DNA of 50,004 bases from Paracoccaceae bacterium (GTDB lineage Bacteria; Pseudomonadota; Alphaproteobacteria; Rhodobacterales; Rhodobacteraceae), in the NCBI GenBank assembly GCA_020447005.1, contig JAGRDO010000040.1, positions 57,874 through 107,877 of the forward strand. Reading direction: 5' to 3'. The translations under genes were made by a program, and so were the position numbers. This document shows positions 35,642 to 47,638 of the stretch, piece after piece (positions within the stretch are counted from its first letter, which is position 1; the number at the start of each line of letters is the position of its first letter). Below the pieces are notes generated by a model, which had not been told where the DNA came from, searched no databases, and saw only the letters and a list, made by a program, of their open reading frames with translations.

Positions 35642-36783
35642 AGCTTTTTCTCGTCGCTGGCGAAGCCTCGGGCGATACACTGGGGGCGGCCCTGATGTCC
35701 GGCTTGCGGCAGCTGGTGCCGGATGTCGTGTTTCAGGGCATTGGCGGGCCGAAAATGGCCGCCGAAGGCATGGTCAGCCACTTTCCGATGGAAGAGCTTT
35801 CCATCATGGGGCTGGTCGAGGTTCTGCCGAAATACCGCCATCTGAAACGCCGGATCGCCGAGACAGCCGCCGCGGTGGGCGCTTTTGCCCCGGATGCCCT
35901 GATCACGATCGACAGCCCCGATTTTGGCCTGCGTGTCGCCCGGGCGGCGCGCGCGGCCAGGCCGGACCTGCGAACGATTCACTACGTCGCTCCGACGGTC
36001 TGGGCATGGCGGCCGGGGCGCGCGGCAAGGATGGCCGAGGTCATCGACCACGTGCTCGCGCTCTTTCCCTTTGAGCCGCCCTATATGGAAGCGGCGGGGA
36101 TGACCTGCGATTTTGTCGGCCATCCTGTCGTCGCGGCGCCGCGCGCGACGCCGGCCGAGGCCGCCGAATTCCGCGAAACCCACATGATCGGCGCCGACCA
36201 GCCGCTGCTTCTCTGCCTTCCGGGGTCGCGCAGGGGCGAGGTCGGGCGGCTTCTGCCCCGGTTCGAGGCCGCAATCAAGGGGCTGAGGGCGCGGGAAAAG
36301 CGCCTCAGGGTGGTGATCCCGACGGTTCGCGGCGTGGCCGGAATGGTGCGTGACGCCGCCGCCGGCTGGGCCGAGGCGCCGCTTGTGCTTGAGGCCGAGG
36401 CGGAAAAACGCGCGGCCTTCGCCGCCGGCGATCTGGCGCTGGCGGCCTCGGGCACGGTCAGCCTTGATCTGGCGGCGAATGGCGTTCCGATGGTCATCGC
36501 CCATGACTTCAACCGCCTGACATGGTGGATGATGAAGCGGGCGGCGCTGATCGACACGGTCACCCTGGTGAACATCGTCTCTGAAACCCGGACGGTCCCG
36601 GAATTTCTTGGCCCGAAGTGCCGGCCGGGGCCGATTGCGGATGCCCTTGCGCAATTGCTGGCCGACAAGGCTGCGCGCGCGCGCCAGCAACAGGCGATGG
36701 CATTGACGATGCAGCGCCTTGGCCAAGGCAGGGAAGCGCCCGGCCTGCAGGCCGCCCGGTCCGTGGTTCGCCATATCGGGTGA
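35638..36783 (+). CDS. lpxB: lipid-A-disaccharide synthase LpxB
   Basis: A peripheral inner-membrane glycosyltransferase (GT19) that joins UDP-2,3-diacylglucosamine with its 1-phosphate to form the lipid A disaccharide. I chose the GTG at 35638, whose GTGA overlaps the lpxI stop and gives MKLFLVAGEASGD (381 residues). An ATG 15 bases earlier is also in frame. Motifs are AGEASGDTLGAAL, FVGHPVV and the C-terminal ASGTVSLDLAANGVPMVIAH donor-binding segment. It ends the lpx operon and converges on mnmA. Confidence 0.95.
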   Translation: MKLFLVAGEASGDTLGAALMSGLRQLVPDVVFQGIGGPKMAAEGMVSHFPMEELSIMGLVEVLPKYRHLKRRIAETAAAVGAFAPDALITIDSPDFGLRVARAARAARPDLRTIHYVAPTVWAWRPGRAARMAEVIDHVLALFPFEPPYMEAAGMTCDFVGHPVVAAPRATPAEAAEFRETHMIGADQPLLLCLPGSRRGEVGRLLPRFEAAIKGLRAREKRLRVVIPTVRGVAGMVRDAAAGWAEAPLVLEAEAEKRAAFAAGDLALAASGTVSLDLAANGVPMVIAHDFNRLTWWMMKRAALIDTVTLVNIVSETRTVPEFLGPKCRPGPIADALAQLLADKAARARQQQAMALTMQRLGQGREAPGLQAARSVVRHIG

Positions 36784-36825
36784 TCAGATCCGCGCGCTCT
36801 TCGGCGGGCCGCATTCGCGGAAGCT

Positions 36826-37965
36826 TCACCGTCCCCGCCAGATCCAGCCGCCACCGAAAATGCGCCCCCCTTCGGGCGCATAGAAGACGCAGGCCTGGCC
36901 CGGGCTGACACCTTCCTCGGCCTCGATCAGCTCAACCTCGGCTTCGGTCGCCGACACGGGTCGAATTACGGCCGGGCGCGGCGGGCGTGTCGAACGGATC
37001 TTGACCTCAAGCTCCCATTCGGGGCGCGACGCGAAGGGCGCGTCTCCCAGCCAGTTGATCTCGCGCACGGGCACGATCCGGGTGGTCAGCGCTTCTTTCG
37101 GGCCGACGATGACGCGTCTTTTTTCGGGGTCGAGCTTGACCACGAACAGCGGATCGGCCAGCCCGCCGATGCCAAGGCCGCGACGCTGACCGATCGTGTA
37201 ATGGATGACACCGCGATGTTCGCCAAGGACATTGCCATCCATGTCGACGATCTCGCCGGGATCGGCGGCGCCGGGGCGCAGCTTTTCGATCACGCTGGCA
37301 TAATTGCCGTTCGGGACAAAGCAGATGTCCTGACTGTCCGGCTTGTCGGCGACGCTCAGCCCGTATCTGGCCGCCAGCGCGCGGGTTTCGGCCTTGGAGG
37401 CCAGATGGCCAAGGGGAAAGCGCAGGAATGCCAGTTGTTCAGGGGTCGTCGAAAAAAGGAAATAGGACTGATCGCGGTTGGCGTCGGCCGCCGAATGCAG
37501 TTCGGGACCCATCGCCCCGATCTTGCGCTGAATATAGTGGCCGGTCGCCATGCAGTCGGCGTCAAGATCCCGGGCTGTCGCCAGAAGATCCTTGAACTTG
37601 ACCCTTTCGTTGCACCGGATGCAGGGCACCGGTGTCGCCCCTGCCAGATAGGCATCGGCGAATTCGTCGATCACCGCCTCGCGGAACATGTTTTCATAGT
37701 CCAGCACGTAATGCGGAAAGCCCATCGTATCGGCCACGCGGCGCGCATCGTGGATGTCCTGCCCGGCGCAACAGGCCCCCTTTTTCGCCAGCGCCGCACC
37801 GTGATCGTAAAGCTGCAAGGTCACGCCGACGACGTCATAGCCTTCGTCTTTCAGCATCGCGGCGACGACGGAACTGTCCACGCCACCCGACATCGCCACG
37901 ACGACGCGCGTGTCGGCAGGGGCCTTTGGCAGGCCGAGCGAGTTCAGGTTCGGGGCGTCAAGCAT
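36826..37965 (-). CDS. mnmA: tRNA-specific 2-thiouridylase
   Basis: MnmA thiolates U34 of glutamate, glutamine and lysine tRNAs. The 379-residue protein from the ATG at 37965 has GGAGAG as ribosome site; a longer frame to 38016 runs through the promoter. The PP-loop is AMSGGVDSS (residues 24-32). The catalytic cysteine pair is in PCIRCN and DICFV, and the GHY tRNA-binding segment ATGHYIQRK follows the PCIRCN cysteines. A separate promoter is visible upstream. It stands alone between lpxB and sciP and partners functionally with other tRNA modification genes of the window (miaA, gluQ, trmFO). Confidence 0.95.
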   Translation of the reverse strand: MLDAPNLNSLGLPKAPADTRVVVAMSGGVDSSVVAAMLKDEGYDVVGVTLQLYDHGAALAKKGACCAGQDIHDARRVADTMGFPHYVLDYENMFREAVIDEFADAYLAGATPVPCIRCNERVKFKDLLATARDLDADCMATGHYIQRKIGAMGPELHSAADANRDQSYFLFSTTPEQLAFLRFPLGHLASKAETRALAARYGLSVADKPDSQDICFVPNGNYASVIEKLRPGAADPGEIVDMDGNVLGEHRGVIHYTIGQRRGLGIGGLADPLFVVKLDPEKRRVIVGPKEALTTRIVPVREINWLGDAPFASRPEWELEVKIRSTRPPRPAVIRPVSATEAEVELIEAEEGVSPGQACVFYAPEGGRIFGGGWIWRGR

Positions 37966-37988
37966 GCATCTCTCCGGGGATCGATAGG

Positions 37989-38016
37989 AATATAGGAAAA
38001 TCCTAACTACTCGCAA
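37989..38016 (-). promoter_or_regulatory. candidate mnmA promoter with overlapping palindrome
   Basis: On the minus strand, TTGCGA (38016-38011) and TATATT (37994-37989) are separated by 16 bases, ending 23 bases before the mnmA start. The spacer includes part of the perfect palindrome TAGGA-AAA-TCCTA (37993-38005), a possible operator. Confidence 0.5.
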
Positions 38017-38085
38017 GCGGGGGTTTCATCCCTCCTTAAACCTCGGGCGGCAGGTTGCAACGCGGTGAAGACCAAGGGGTGAACC

Positions 38086-38364
38086 ATGTTCTTGAAGAAA
38101 ATTGACGGGCCAAGGGCCGTAACGCTTCCCGACGGGACGATCATGACCAGGGCCGACCTTCCGCCGGAAAAGACGCGCCGCTGGGTGGCCAGCCGGAAGG
38201 CGCGGGTCGTGAAGGCCGTCGCCTATGGGCTGTTGCCATTGAAGGAAGCGCTGGAACGCTATTCGCTTTCCGAGGAAGAGTTCGAGCTTTGGCGCAAGGC
38301 CATCGAACGCCATGGCGAAAAAGGGTTGAAAGTCACCGCGATCCAGAAATATCGTCAACCGTAG
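38086..38364 (+). CDS. sciP: CtrA inhibitor SciP (DUF1153 family)
   Basis: A 92-residue basic protein of the DUF1153 family. In Caulobacter its homologue SciP binds CtrA and blocks its activation of target promoters. The conserved block is MTRADLPPEKTRRWVASRKARVVKAVAYGLL, then a helix-turn-helix-like part LKEALERYSLSEEEFELWRKAIERHG. It lies directly upstream of ctrA on the same strand, which fits a feedback pair. A TTAA half-site (38036-38039) precedes it. In Rhodobacterales the CtrA circuit mainly governs motility, gene-transfer agent and quorum-linked traits rather than essential cell-cycle steps; this is family knowledge, not visible here. Confidence 0.92.
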   Translation: MFLKKIDGPRAVTLPDGTIMTRADLPPEKTRRWVASRKARVVKAVAYGLLPLKEALERYSLSEEEFELWRKAIERHGEKGLKVTAIQKYRQP

Positions 38365-38391
38365 GTTGCGTTTACATTTTGCACCGCAACG

Positions 38392-38406
38392 GTAACGCGT
38401 CATTAA
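38392..38406. promoter_or_regulatory. candidate CtrA box in the ctrA promoter
   Basis: GTAA-N7-TTAA (the 15 bases 38392-38406) differs by one base from the CtrA consensus TTAA-N7-TTAA, 52 bases before the ctrA start. A single TTAA half-site follows at 38440-38443. It suggests CtrA autoregulation. Confidence 0.68.
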
Positions 38407-38458
38407 CCATTCTGAGCGACGGTGCTGGTGATCGAAGGATTAATGCGGAGAACGCCCC

Positions 38459-39172
38459 ATGAGAATTCTATTGGTTGAGGACGATCCAACCACATCGCGC
38501 AGCATCGAACTGATGCTGACGCATGCGAACCTCAATGTCTATTGCACGGACCTTGGGGAGGAAGGGGTCGATCTGGCGAAACTCTACGACTACGATCTGA
38601 TCCTTCTGGACCTCAACCTGCCGGATATGAACGGTCATGACGTGCTGCGGCAGCTTCGCATGGCGAAGATCGACACGCCGATCCTTATTCTTACCGGTGA
38701 GGATGACACCGACAGCAAGCTGCGCGGATTCGGCTTCGGGGCGGATGATTACATGACCAAACCCTTCCACCGGGAAGAACTGGTCGCACGTATCCACGCG
38801 ATCATTCGCCGTTCCAAGGGCCATGCCCAGTCGATCATCAGGACCGGACGGATCAACGTCAACCTCGACGCGAAAACCGTCGATGTCGATGGCGACCCGG
38901 TTCACCTGACCGGAAAGGAATATCAGATGCTGGAGCTTCTCAGCCTGCGCAAGGGCACGACCCTGACCAAGGAGATGTTCCTCAATCACCTCTATGGCGG
39001 CATGGATGAGCCTGAGCTGAAAATCATCGATGTCTTCATCTGCAAGCTTCGCAAGAAGCTGTCCGAGGCGACGGGCGGTGAAAACAACATCGAAACCGTC
39101 TGGGGGCGGGGCTATGTTCTGCGCGAACCGAGCTCGGCCGGGATGAACACCAAGCTCGCCGTGGGCGCCTGA
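38459..39172 (+). CDS. ctrA: cell cycle / developmental response regulator CtrA
   Basis: A 237-residue OmpR-class response regulator. The receiver domain has acidic D8-D9, phospho-acceptor D51 ([11 protein letters not shown]) and conserved K101 (TKPF). The DNA-binding winged helix (about 125-230) contains [28 protein letters not shown] and [10 protein letters not shown]. The C-terminal tail ends in AVGA; the Ala-Ala ClpXP degron known in Caulobacter is not present as such, so turnover may differ. Regulation is likely through the CtrA box upstream and by SciP from the preceding gene. Its cognate phosphorelay (CckA-ChpT) is not in the window. Confidence 0.96.
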   Translation: MRILLVEDDPTTSRSIELMLTHANLNVYCTDLGEEGVDLAKLYDYDLILLDLNLPDMNGHDVLRQLRMAKIDTPILILTGEDDTDSKLRGFGFGADDYMTKPFHREELVARIHAIIRRSKGHAQSIIRTGRINVNLDAKTVDVDGDPVHLTGKEYQMLELLSLRKGTTLTKEMFLNHLYGGMDEPELKIIDVFICKLRKKLSEATGGENNIETVWGRGYVLREPSSAGMNTKLAVGA

Positions 39173-39269
39173 GAGGCCGGGGCAATCACGGCATCCGGCC
39201 GGGTGACCACTATTTCCCGCCAGCGGATCTGAAACCGGAAGACTGGACCTCTGCGATGACGCGCCCTAA

Positions 39270-43552
<4,283 letters not shown>

Positions 43553-43564
43553 CGTTTTAGCTTT

Positions 43565-43589
43565 GTTCGCACAAGTTCTTAAAAAGTTC
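43565..43589 (+). promoter_or_regulatory. candidate LexA (SOS) box with three GTTC repeats
   Basis: GTTC occurs at 43565, 43575 and 43586. The last two form GTTC-N7-GTTC (43575-43589), the LexA box known from Rhodobacter and Caulobacter. The first pair has an N6 spacer. A GAAC follows at 43613-43616. The box is 61 bases before the start of the small membrane protein gene. Confidence 0.68.
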
Positions 43590-43650
43590 TTTACAGGCGG
43601 GTGCCGATGTGAGAACAAAGTGGCAACACACCGCAAGGGAGGCCGCCGAT

Positions 43651-43773
43651 ATGAAAACCGATCTGAAATCCGTATTTCTTCGGGCCCGCCATACGCTGGT
43701 CGGGGATGTCACCGGCCTCGCCGCCCTTGTCGCCATGCTGATTGTCGGGCTTCACCTGCCCGGCATGATCTGA
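43651..43773 (+). CDS. tiny membrane protein behind LexA-like box
   Basis: A 40-residue product starting at the ATG at 43651, preceded by the strong ribosome site AGGGAGG. A GTG at 43609 would extend it in frame to 54. The N-terminus is basic (KTDLKSVFLRARHTL), followed by a single hydrophobic helix (about residues 21-39) near the C-terminus. A clear terminator lies about 100 bases downstream, so it is a separate mini-gene between recG and the IscU-like gene. SOS-controlled membrane proteins of this size include the Caulobacter division inhibitor SidA (29 residues, acts on FtsW/FtsN). I cannot claim homology; the resemblance is in size, topology and regulation. Confidence 0.65.
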   Translation: MKTDLKSVFLRARHTLVGDVTGLAALVAMLIVGLHLPGMI

Positions 43774-43869
43774 CCTGTTTCTGCCTCGCGGTTTTCCGTC
43801 CGGACACCTGTCCCACAGTCCTCGGCCCTTCCCCAGGGCCTTCTCCGGCCCCCGGAAATCGCTTCCTTC

Positions 43870-43904
43870 CGCCGCCTCCCTTCGGGGAGTGCGGCGTTTT
43901 TTTT
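43870..43904 (+). terminator. rho-independent terminator
   Basis: CGCCGC (43870-43875) pairs with GCGGCG (43891-43896), and TCCC with GGGA around a TTCG tetraloop. Eight T follow at 43897-43904. It ends the small-gene transcript and lies just before the 3' end of the convergent IscU-like gene. Confidence 0.9.
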
Positions 43905-43907
43905 GGA

Positions 43908-44351
43908 TCAGGCGGCGGCTTCCGCCTCGGCCATGGCCTCGGCGGTGGCTTCCAGCGCCAGAAGGATCGAGGCGTGGCGATTCTTGTAATCGCGCGCGGG
44001 AAGCAGAACCTCAAACCCGTCGAACGGTGCTTGCGGGACGGCCCCATCCGCCCTGAGCATCGCCGACAGTTCATCGCGCGCGCGAACGACCTCGGACCTC
44101 GTCCTGCCGATCATCGCGGCCCCCGACAGCGCCGCTGATGCCTGTCCGAGGGCGCAGGCCTTCACGTCCTGGGCGTATTCGACGATTTTTCCGTCCCGGG
44201 TCACCACATCCACGGTCACGACCGATCCGCAAAGCGGCGAACGCTTGCGGGCGCTGGCCGTCGGGTTTTCCAGACGTCCAGGATGTGGAATGTCGGCCGC
44301 GAGCGCCAGTATGCGCTGCGAATAAAGCTTGATAAGGTCGGTTTCACTCAT
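43908..44351 (-). CDS. IscU/NifU-N-like Fe-S scaffold homologue with altered ligand set
   Basis: A 147-residue cytosolic protein related to the NifU N-terminal/IscU scaffold family. Cysteine 41 lies in SPLCGS, where IscU has CGD, and cysteine 66 is in VKACALGQASA. The third IscU cysteine position, near the C-terminal RHASILLALEA, appears to be histidine. The C-terminus is an alanine/glutamate-rich helix. It is divergent from hisI, a pairing I recall from Rhodobacterales. It may carry or sense Fe-S clusters rather than be the main scaffold, which is usually SufB or SufU. Function is an inference from family only. Confidence 0.8.
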   Translation of the reverse strand: MSETDLIKLYSQRILALAADIPHPGRLENPTASARKRSPLCGSVVTVDVVTRDGKIVEYAQDVKACALGQASAALSGAAMIGRTRSEVVRARDELSAMLRADGAVPQAPFDGFEVLLPARDYKNRHASILLALEATAEAMAEAEAAA

Positions 44352-44388
44352 CTCGGGGCCCGGGCTTTTCTCGTCCGTCTATCCCCCT

Positions 44389-44417
44389 TAAATAGGCGTA
44401 ACCTCCACAACTTGCAA
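44389..44417 (-). promoter_or_regulatory. candidate promoter of the IscU-like gene
   Basis: On the minus strand, TTGCAA (44417-44412) and TATTTA (44394-44389) are separated by exactly 17 bases. Initiation would fall about 30 bases before the start codon at 44351. Confidence 0.55.
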
Positions 44418-44427
44418 AGGTGGGAAG

Positions 44428-44787
44428 ATGGATTTTGATCCGGCGACCCTCGTCTATGATCAACGCGGCCTGATACCGGTGATCGCCCAGGAACACCGCA
44501 CCAAGGATGTGCTGATGCTGGCATGGATGAATGCCGAGGCGGTCGCGCGCACATTGCAAAGCGGGCGGGTGACCTATTGGTCGCGGTCGCGCTCGGCCTT
44601 CTGGGTCAAGGGCGAGACATCCGGTCACGTCCAGAAACTTGTCGAAATGCGGTTGGACTGCGATCGCGATTGCCTTTTGCTCTTGGTCGACCAGACCGGA
44701 CCGGCCTGCCACACCAATCGCCCGAGTTGCTTTTTCACGGCTGTCGTCGAGGGATCGGAAACCATTCCGGGCGAGCCGGATTCCTGA
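44428..44787 (+). CDS. hisI: phosphoribosyl-AMP cyclohydrolase HisI
   Basis: It opens the purine ring of phosphoribosyl-AMP in histidine biosynthesis (third step). The 119-residue single-domain form lacks the HisE part found fused in enterobacteria. Metal-binding motifs are DCDRDC and GPACHT with the cysteines for zinc and the aspartates for magnesium. The conserved core is LMLAWMNAEA, YWSRSRSAFWVKGETSGH and FFTAV. GGTGGGAAG precedes the ATG. No other his gene is in the window, so it is a detached his gene. It converges on gluQ. Confidence 0.95.
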   Translation: MDFDPATLVYDQRGLIPVIAQEHRTKDVLMLAWMNAEAVARTLQSGRVTYWSRSRSAFWVKGETSGHVQKLVEMRLDCDRDCLLLLVDQTGPACHTNRPSCFFTAVVEGSETIPGEPDS

Positions 44788-44846
44788 AACCACGCTCTCG
44801 GCAGGTGGTACGGAAATGCGCGATGCCGCCCGAAACACGGGCGCTT

Positions 44847-45683
44847 TCAGCCAAGACCGACCATTCGGCGAATGTCGGCGGGCGTGGCGCCGCCCTCACG
44901 GTATGTCCGGATCGCTTTCGCGTCGTCCCGCTTTGCAAGGCGCTTGCCACGCGCGTCACGGATCAGGCGGTGGTGATGATAGACCGGGGTGGGCAGGCCC
45001 AGAAGGCGTTGCAGGAGGACATGGATCGGCGTCGCCTCGAACAGATCTTCGCCACGGGTCACATGGGTAATCCCCTGCGCGGCATCGTCCACGACCACCG
45101 ACAGATGATAGGACGTGCCCATGTCCCGCCGCGCCAGAACGATGTCGCCGGTCCCCGAAATCAGCGCTTCCGGGGGAACCGCGATCTCATCAAGACGGCA
45201 GCCGGTTTCGGTAAACCGCACCGGATCCGTGGCGGCGCGCGCCATGTCGAGGCGCAGGTTCGCATCGAGGGGGCGCGGTCCGCTTCGCGGAAATGACGGG
45301 CGGCACGTGCCGGGGTAAATGATGCCGTCCGGACCGATTGGGGCGCCCTCCTGCGGGGCGCTTGCCGCTTCGGCGATGTCGCGGCGCGAACAGGCGCAGG
45401 GAAAAAGCAATCCCGCGGACCAGAGCCGGTCAAGCGCATCCGAATAAGCCGGCAAACGCTCTGACTGGCGCAGCACGGGGCCATCCCAGGTCAGGCCGAG
45501 CCAGGCGAGGTCCTCGCTGATCAGATCTTCCCATTCGGGACGGGCGCGGCCCTGGTCGATATCCTCGATGCGCAGCAGGAATTCGCCCCCGCAGGCGCGC
45601 GCCATGTCATGGGCAAGGATCGCCGAATAGGCATGGCCGAGATGCAGGGGACCGGTGGGCGAGGGCGCGAAGCGCGTCCTCAT
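44847..45683 (-). CDS. gluQ: glutamyl-Q tRNA(Asp) synthetase GluQ
   Basis: A truncated glutamyl-tRNA synthetase paralogue that attaches glutamate to queuosine at position 34 of tRNA-Asp. The 278-residue length lacks the anticodon-binding domain. The HIGH motif is HLGH (residues 14-17) in APSPTGPLHLGHAYSA. The KMSKS equivalent is GKRLAKRDD. The zinc-binding cysteines typical of GluQ-RS occur in PCACS and YPGTCR. Its start codon shares one base with the trmFO stop, so both tRNA-modification genes are co-transcribed. Confidence 0.95.
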   Translation of the reverse strand: MRTRFAPSPTGPLHLGHAYSAILAHDMARACGGEFLLRIEDIDQGRARPEWEDLISEDLAWLGLTWDGPVLRQSERLPAYSDALDRLWSAGLLFPCACSRRDIAEAASAPQEGAPIGPDGIIYPGTCRPSFPRSGPRPLDANLRLDMARAATDPVRFTETGCRLDEIAVPPEALISGTGDIVLARRDMGTSYHLSVVVDDAAQGITHVTRGEDLFEATPIHVLLQRLLGLPTPVYHHHRLIRDARGKRLAKRDDAKAIRTYREGGATPADIRRMVGLG

Positions 45684-47023
45684 CAGGTTTGGCCTTCAAG
45701 CCATTGTGAAAACGCGGCTTTTGCCCGGTCTGTATAGGCCTTGTACCGGATCTTTCTGCCCTTGCGCCCCCCCTTTGCGTCAATCGGGGGGAACAGGCCG
45801 AAGTTGACGTTCATCGGCTGGAACGTCTTTGCCTCGGCGCCGCCGGTAATATGGGTGACGAGTGCACCCATCGCGGTTTCCGGGGCCGGGGGGGCAAGCG
45901 TGCGGCCAAGGATCTCTGCCGCGGCCATTCGCCCGGCAAGAAGGCCCATGGCCGAACTTTCCACATATCCCTCGACGCCGGTGATCTGACCTGCGAAACG
46001 GATGTGGGGCCGGGATCTGAGGCGCATCTGCTCATCAAGCAGGGTCGGCGAGTTGATAAACGTATTGCGGTGAATGCCGCCCAGACGCGCAAAGCTCGCG
46101 TTTTCAAGCCCGGGTATCAGCCGGAAAACATCCGTCTGTGCCCCGTATTTCATCTTGGTCTGGAACCCGACGATGTTGAAAAGGGTGCCAAGCGCATTGT
46201 CGCGGCGCAGCTGGACGACGGCATAGGGTTTGTCTTCGGGACGATGCGCATTGGTCAGACCGACCGGCTTCATCGGTCCGAACCGCAACGTGTCGCGCCC
46301 CCGCTCTGCCATGACTTCAATCGGCAGGCAGCCATCGAAATAGCCGGCAGTCTCGCCTTCATGAAACTCGGTCTTTTCCGCTGCCAGAACCGCGTCGATA
46401 AAGGCTTCGTACTGGGCGCGGGTCATCGGGCAGTTCATGTAAGCGGTTCTTTCCGCTTCGGTTTCTCCCTTGTCGTAGCGCGATTGCATCCAGGCCACCG
46501 ACATATCAACGGTGTCGGCATAGACGATCGGTGCGATTGCGTCGAAGAAGGCAAGCGCGTCGGCGCCGGTCTCGGTGCGAATTGCGGCGGCGAGCTTTCC
46601 GGACGTAAGGGGGCCGGTTGCGATGATCCAGTGGCCGTCCGGTGGCAGGCGGTCAATTTCGCCATTCTCGATCCGGATCCGCGGATGGCCGCGAAGCCGC
46701 GCGGTGACACCGGCTGCGAATGGATCGCGGTCGACGGCCAGCGCCCCTCCGGCAGGCAGGCGGTGACGGTCCGCCATTTCCATGATCAGACCGCCGGCGC
46801 GGCGCATTTCCCAGTGTAGCAAGCCGACGGCATTCTGCTCATCATCGTCGGAACGGAACGAATTCGAACAGACCATTTCGGCAAGATCGCCGGTCCTGTG
46901 GGCAAACGTGCCGACGACGGGGCGCATTTCATGCAAGACAACATCAACACCGGCATTTGCTGCCTGCCATGCCGCCTCGGATCCCGCAAGGCCGCCGCCT
47001 ACGATGTGAAGTATGTCCTGCAT
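45683..47023 (-). CDS. trmFO: methylenetetrahydrofolate-tRNA-(uracil-5-)-methyltransferase TrmFO
   Basis: An FAD-dependent enzyme that methylates U54 in the T-loop of tRNA using methylenetetrahydrofolate, instead of the SAM-dependent TrmA. The 446-residue protein has the N-terminal FAD motif [12 protein letters not shown] (residues 6-17) and the VCSNSFRSD catalytic cysteine region. [15 protein letters not shown] and [23 protein letters not shown] are in the C-terminal half. No Shine-Dalgarno sequence is visible before the ATG. Instead a perfect 8-bp inverted repeat ends one base upstream of it, so initiation may be leaderless or structure-controlled. Confidence 0.96.
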   Translation of the reverse strand: MQDILHIVGGGLAGSEAAWQAANAGVDVVLHEMRPVVGTFAHRTGDLAEMVCSNSFRSDDDEQNAVGLLHWEMRRAGGLIMEMADRHRLPAGGALAVDRDPFAAGVTARLRGHPRIRIENGEIDRLPPDGHWIIATGPLTSGKLAAAIRTETGADALAFFDAIAPIVYADTVDMSVAWMQSRYDKGETEAERTAYMNCPMTRAQYEAFIDAVLAAEKTEFHEGETAGYFDGCLPIEVMAERGRDTLRFGPMKPVGLTNAHRPEDKPYAVVQLRRDNALGTLFNIVGFQTKMKYGAQTDVFRLIPGLENASFARLGGIHRNTFINSPTLLDEQMRLRSRPHIRFAGQITGVEGYVESSAMGLLAGRMAAAEILGRTLAPPAPETAMGALVTHITGGAEAKTFQPMNVNFGLFPPIDAKGGRKGRKIRYKAYTDRAKAAFSQWLEGQT

Positions 47024-47024
47024 G

Positions 47025-47047
47025 TTTGCGATTTAGTGGATCGCAAA
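47025..47047 (-). promoter_or_regulatory. perfect 8-bp inverted repeat abutting the trmFO start
   Basis: TTTGCGAT (47025-47032) and ATCGCAAA (47040-47047) are perfect arms around a 7-base centre, ending one base before the ATG. It could be a translation-control hairpin or an operator. Confidence 0.5.
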
Positions 47048-47085
47048 ACGAATGAAAAGCCCGCCCCGGTCAAAGTGGGCCAGTA

Positions 47086-47292
47086 CTAGAAACCGACTTC
47101 CATTCCGATGTCAGCAAGATAATTCCGGTCGGCACGTTGGCGCCGGTCAGGCTGCGTCGGTTCTTCTGGTGTTACGGCTTCCTGCGTCTTGCTGCGACGC
47201 AGGTTCAGTGCGTCTGCAATTTGACCGATGAAAATTCCAATCCCGGTCCAGGGTTTGGCAAAGCCCGATCCGGCGTGGTCAGTCAAGCTCAT
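47086..47292 (-). CDS. small protein of 68 residues with DUF1127-like end
   Basis: A 68-residue product with an excellent ribosome site (AGGAGG, 5 bases before the ATG), so translation is likely. The N-terminal part SGFAKPWTGIGIFIGQIADALN is amphipathic or weakly hydrophobic. The middle is charged and proline-rich. The end RADRNYLADIGMEVGF contains an L-x-D-I-G motif reminiscent of DUF1127 proteins, though the match is short. A 5-bp hairpin (47309-47321) lies in the leader just before the ribosome site. It lies upstream of trmFO in the same direction. Function unknown. Confidence 0.7.
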   Translation of the reverse strand: MSLTDHAGSGFAKPWTGIGIFIGQIADALNLRRSKTQEAVTPEEPTQPDRRQRADRNYLADIGMEVGF

Positions 47293-47638
47293 GGTGTCCT
47301 CCTATCTGTTCGCAACGCGAAACACCCAGTCAGACCACCCCCCCGTATTCTGTCTTATCCCCGAGTCTACGCGGATAGATTCGCATTGAAACCATGAATA
47401 AATTGTTAATCAGGATTTCGCCGATGGTGTGGCAGCAATCCGCCGCATTTGAAGCACCCCTCGAAGGAAGGCCGCTGGCGGATCATCGCGGAAGACGCGA
47501 CGATCCCATGCGAAGGCTTGGCGCATTCGCTGTTTCATGGCTGCGCCTTCGCCGGGACCGAACGCGGCGCGGAAGGCCCCGCATGGGGGCAAGGCCCGGC
47601 GCCCCTCTCTCGCGGGAATTCACGCCTGATCGCGAAGG
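47293..47638. other. intergenic region between small protein and gyrA 3' end
   Basis: About 350 bases without a convincing gene. The left part contains the leader of the small protein with the hairpin TTCGC-AAC-GCGAA. The right part, after the gyrA stop, has a GC-rich GGGGC/GCCCC repeat but no T-run. Frames of 60-140 codons on both strands look like shadows. Confidence 0.5.
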
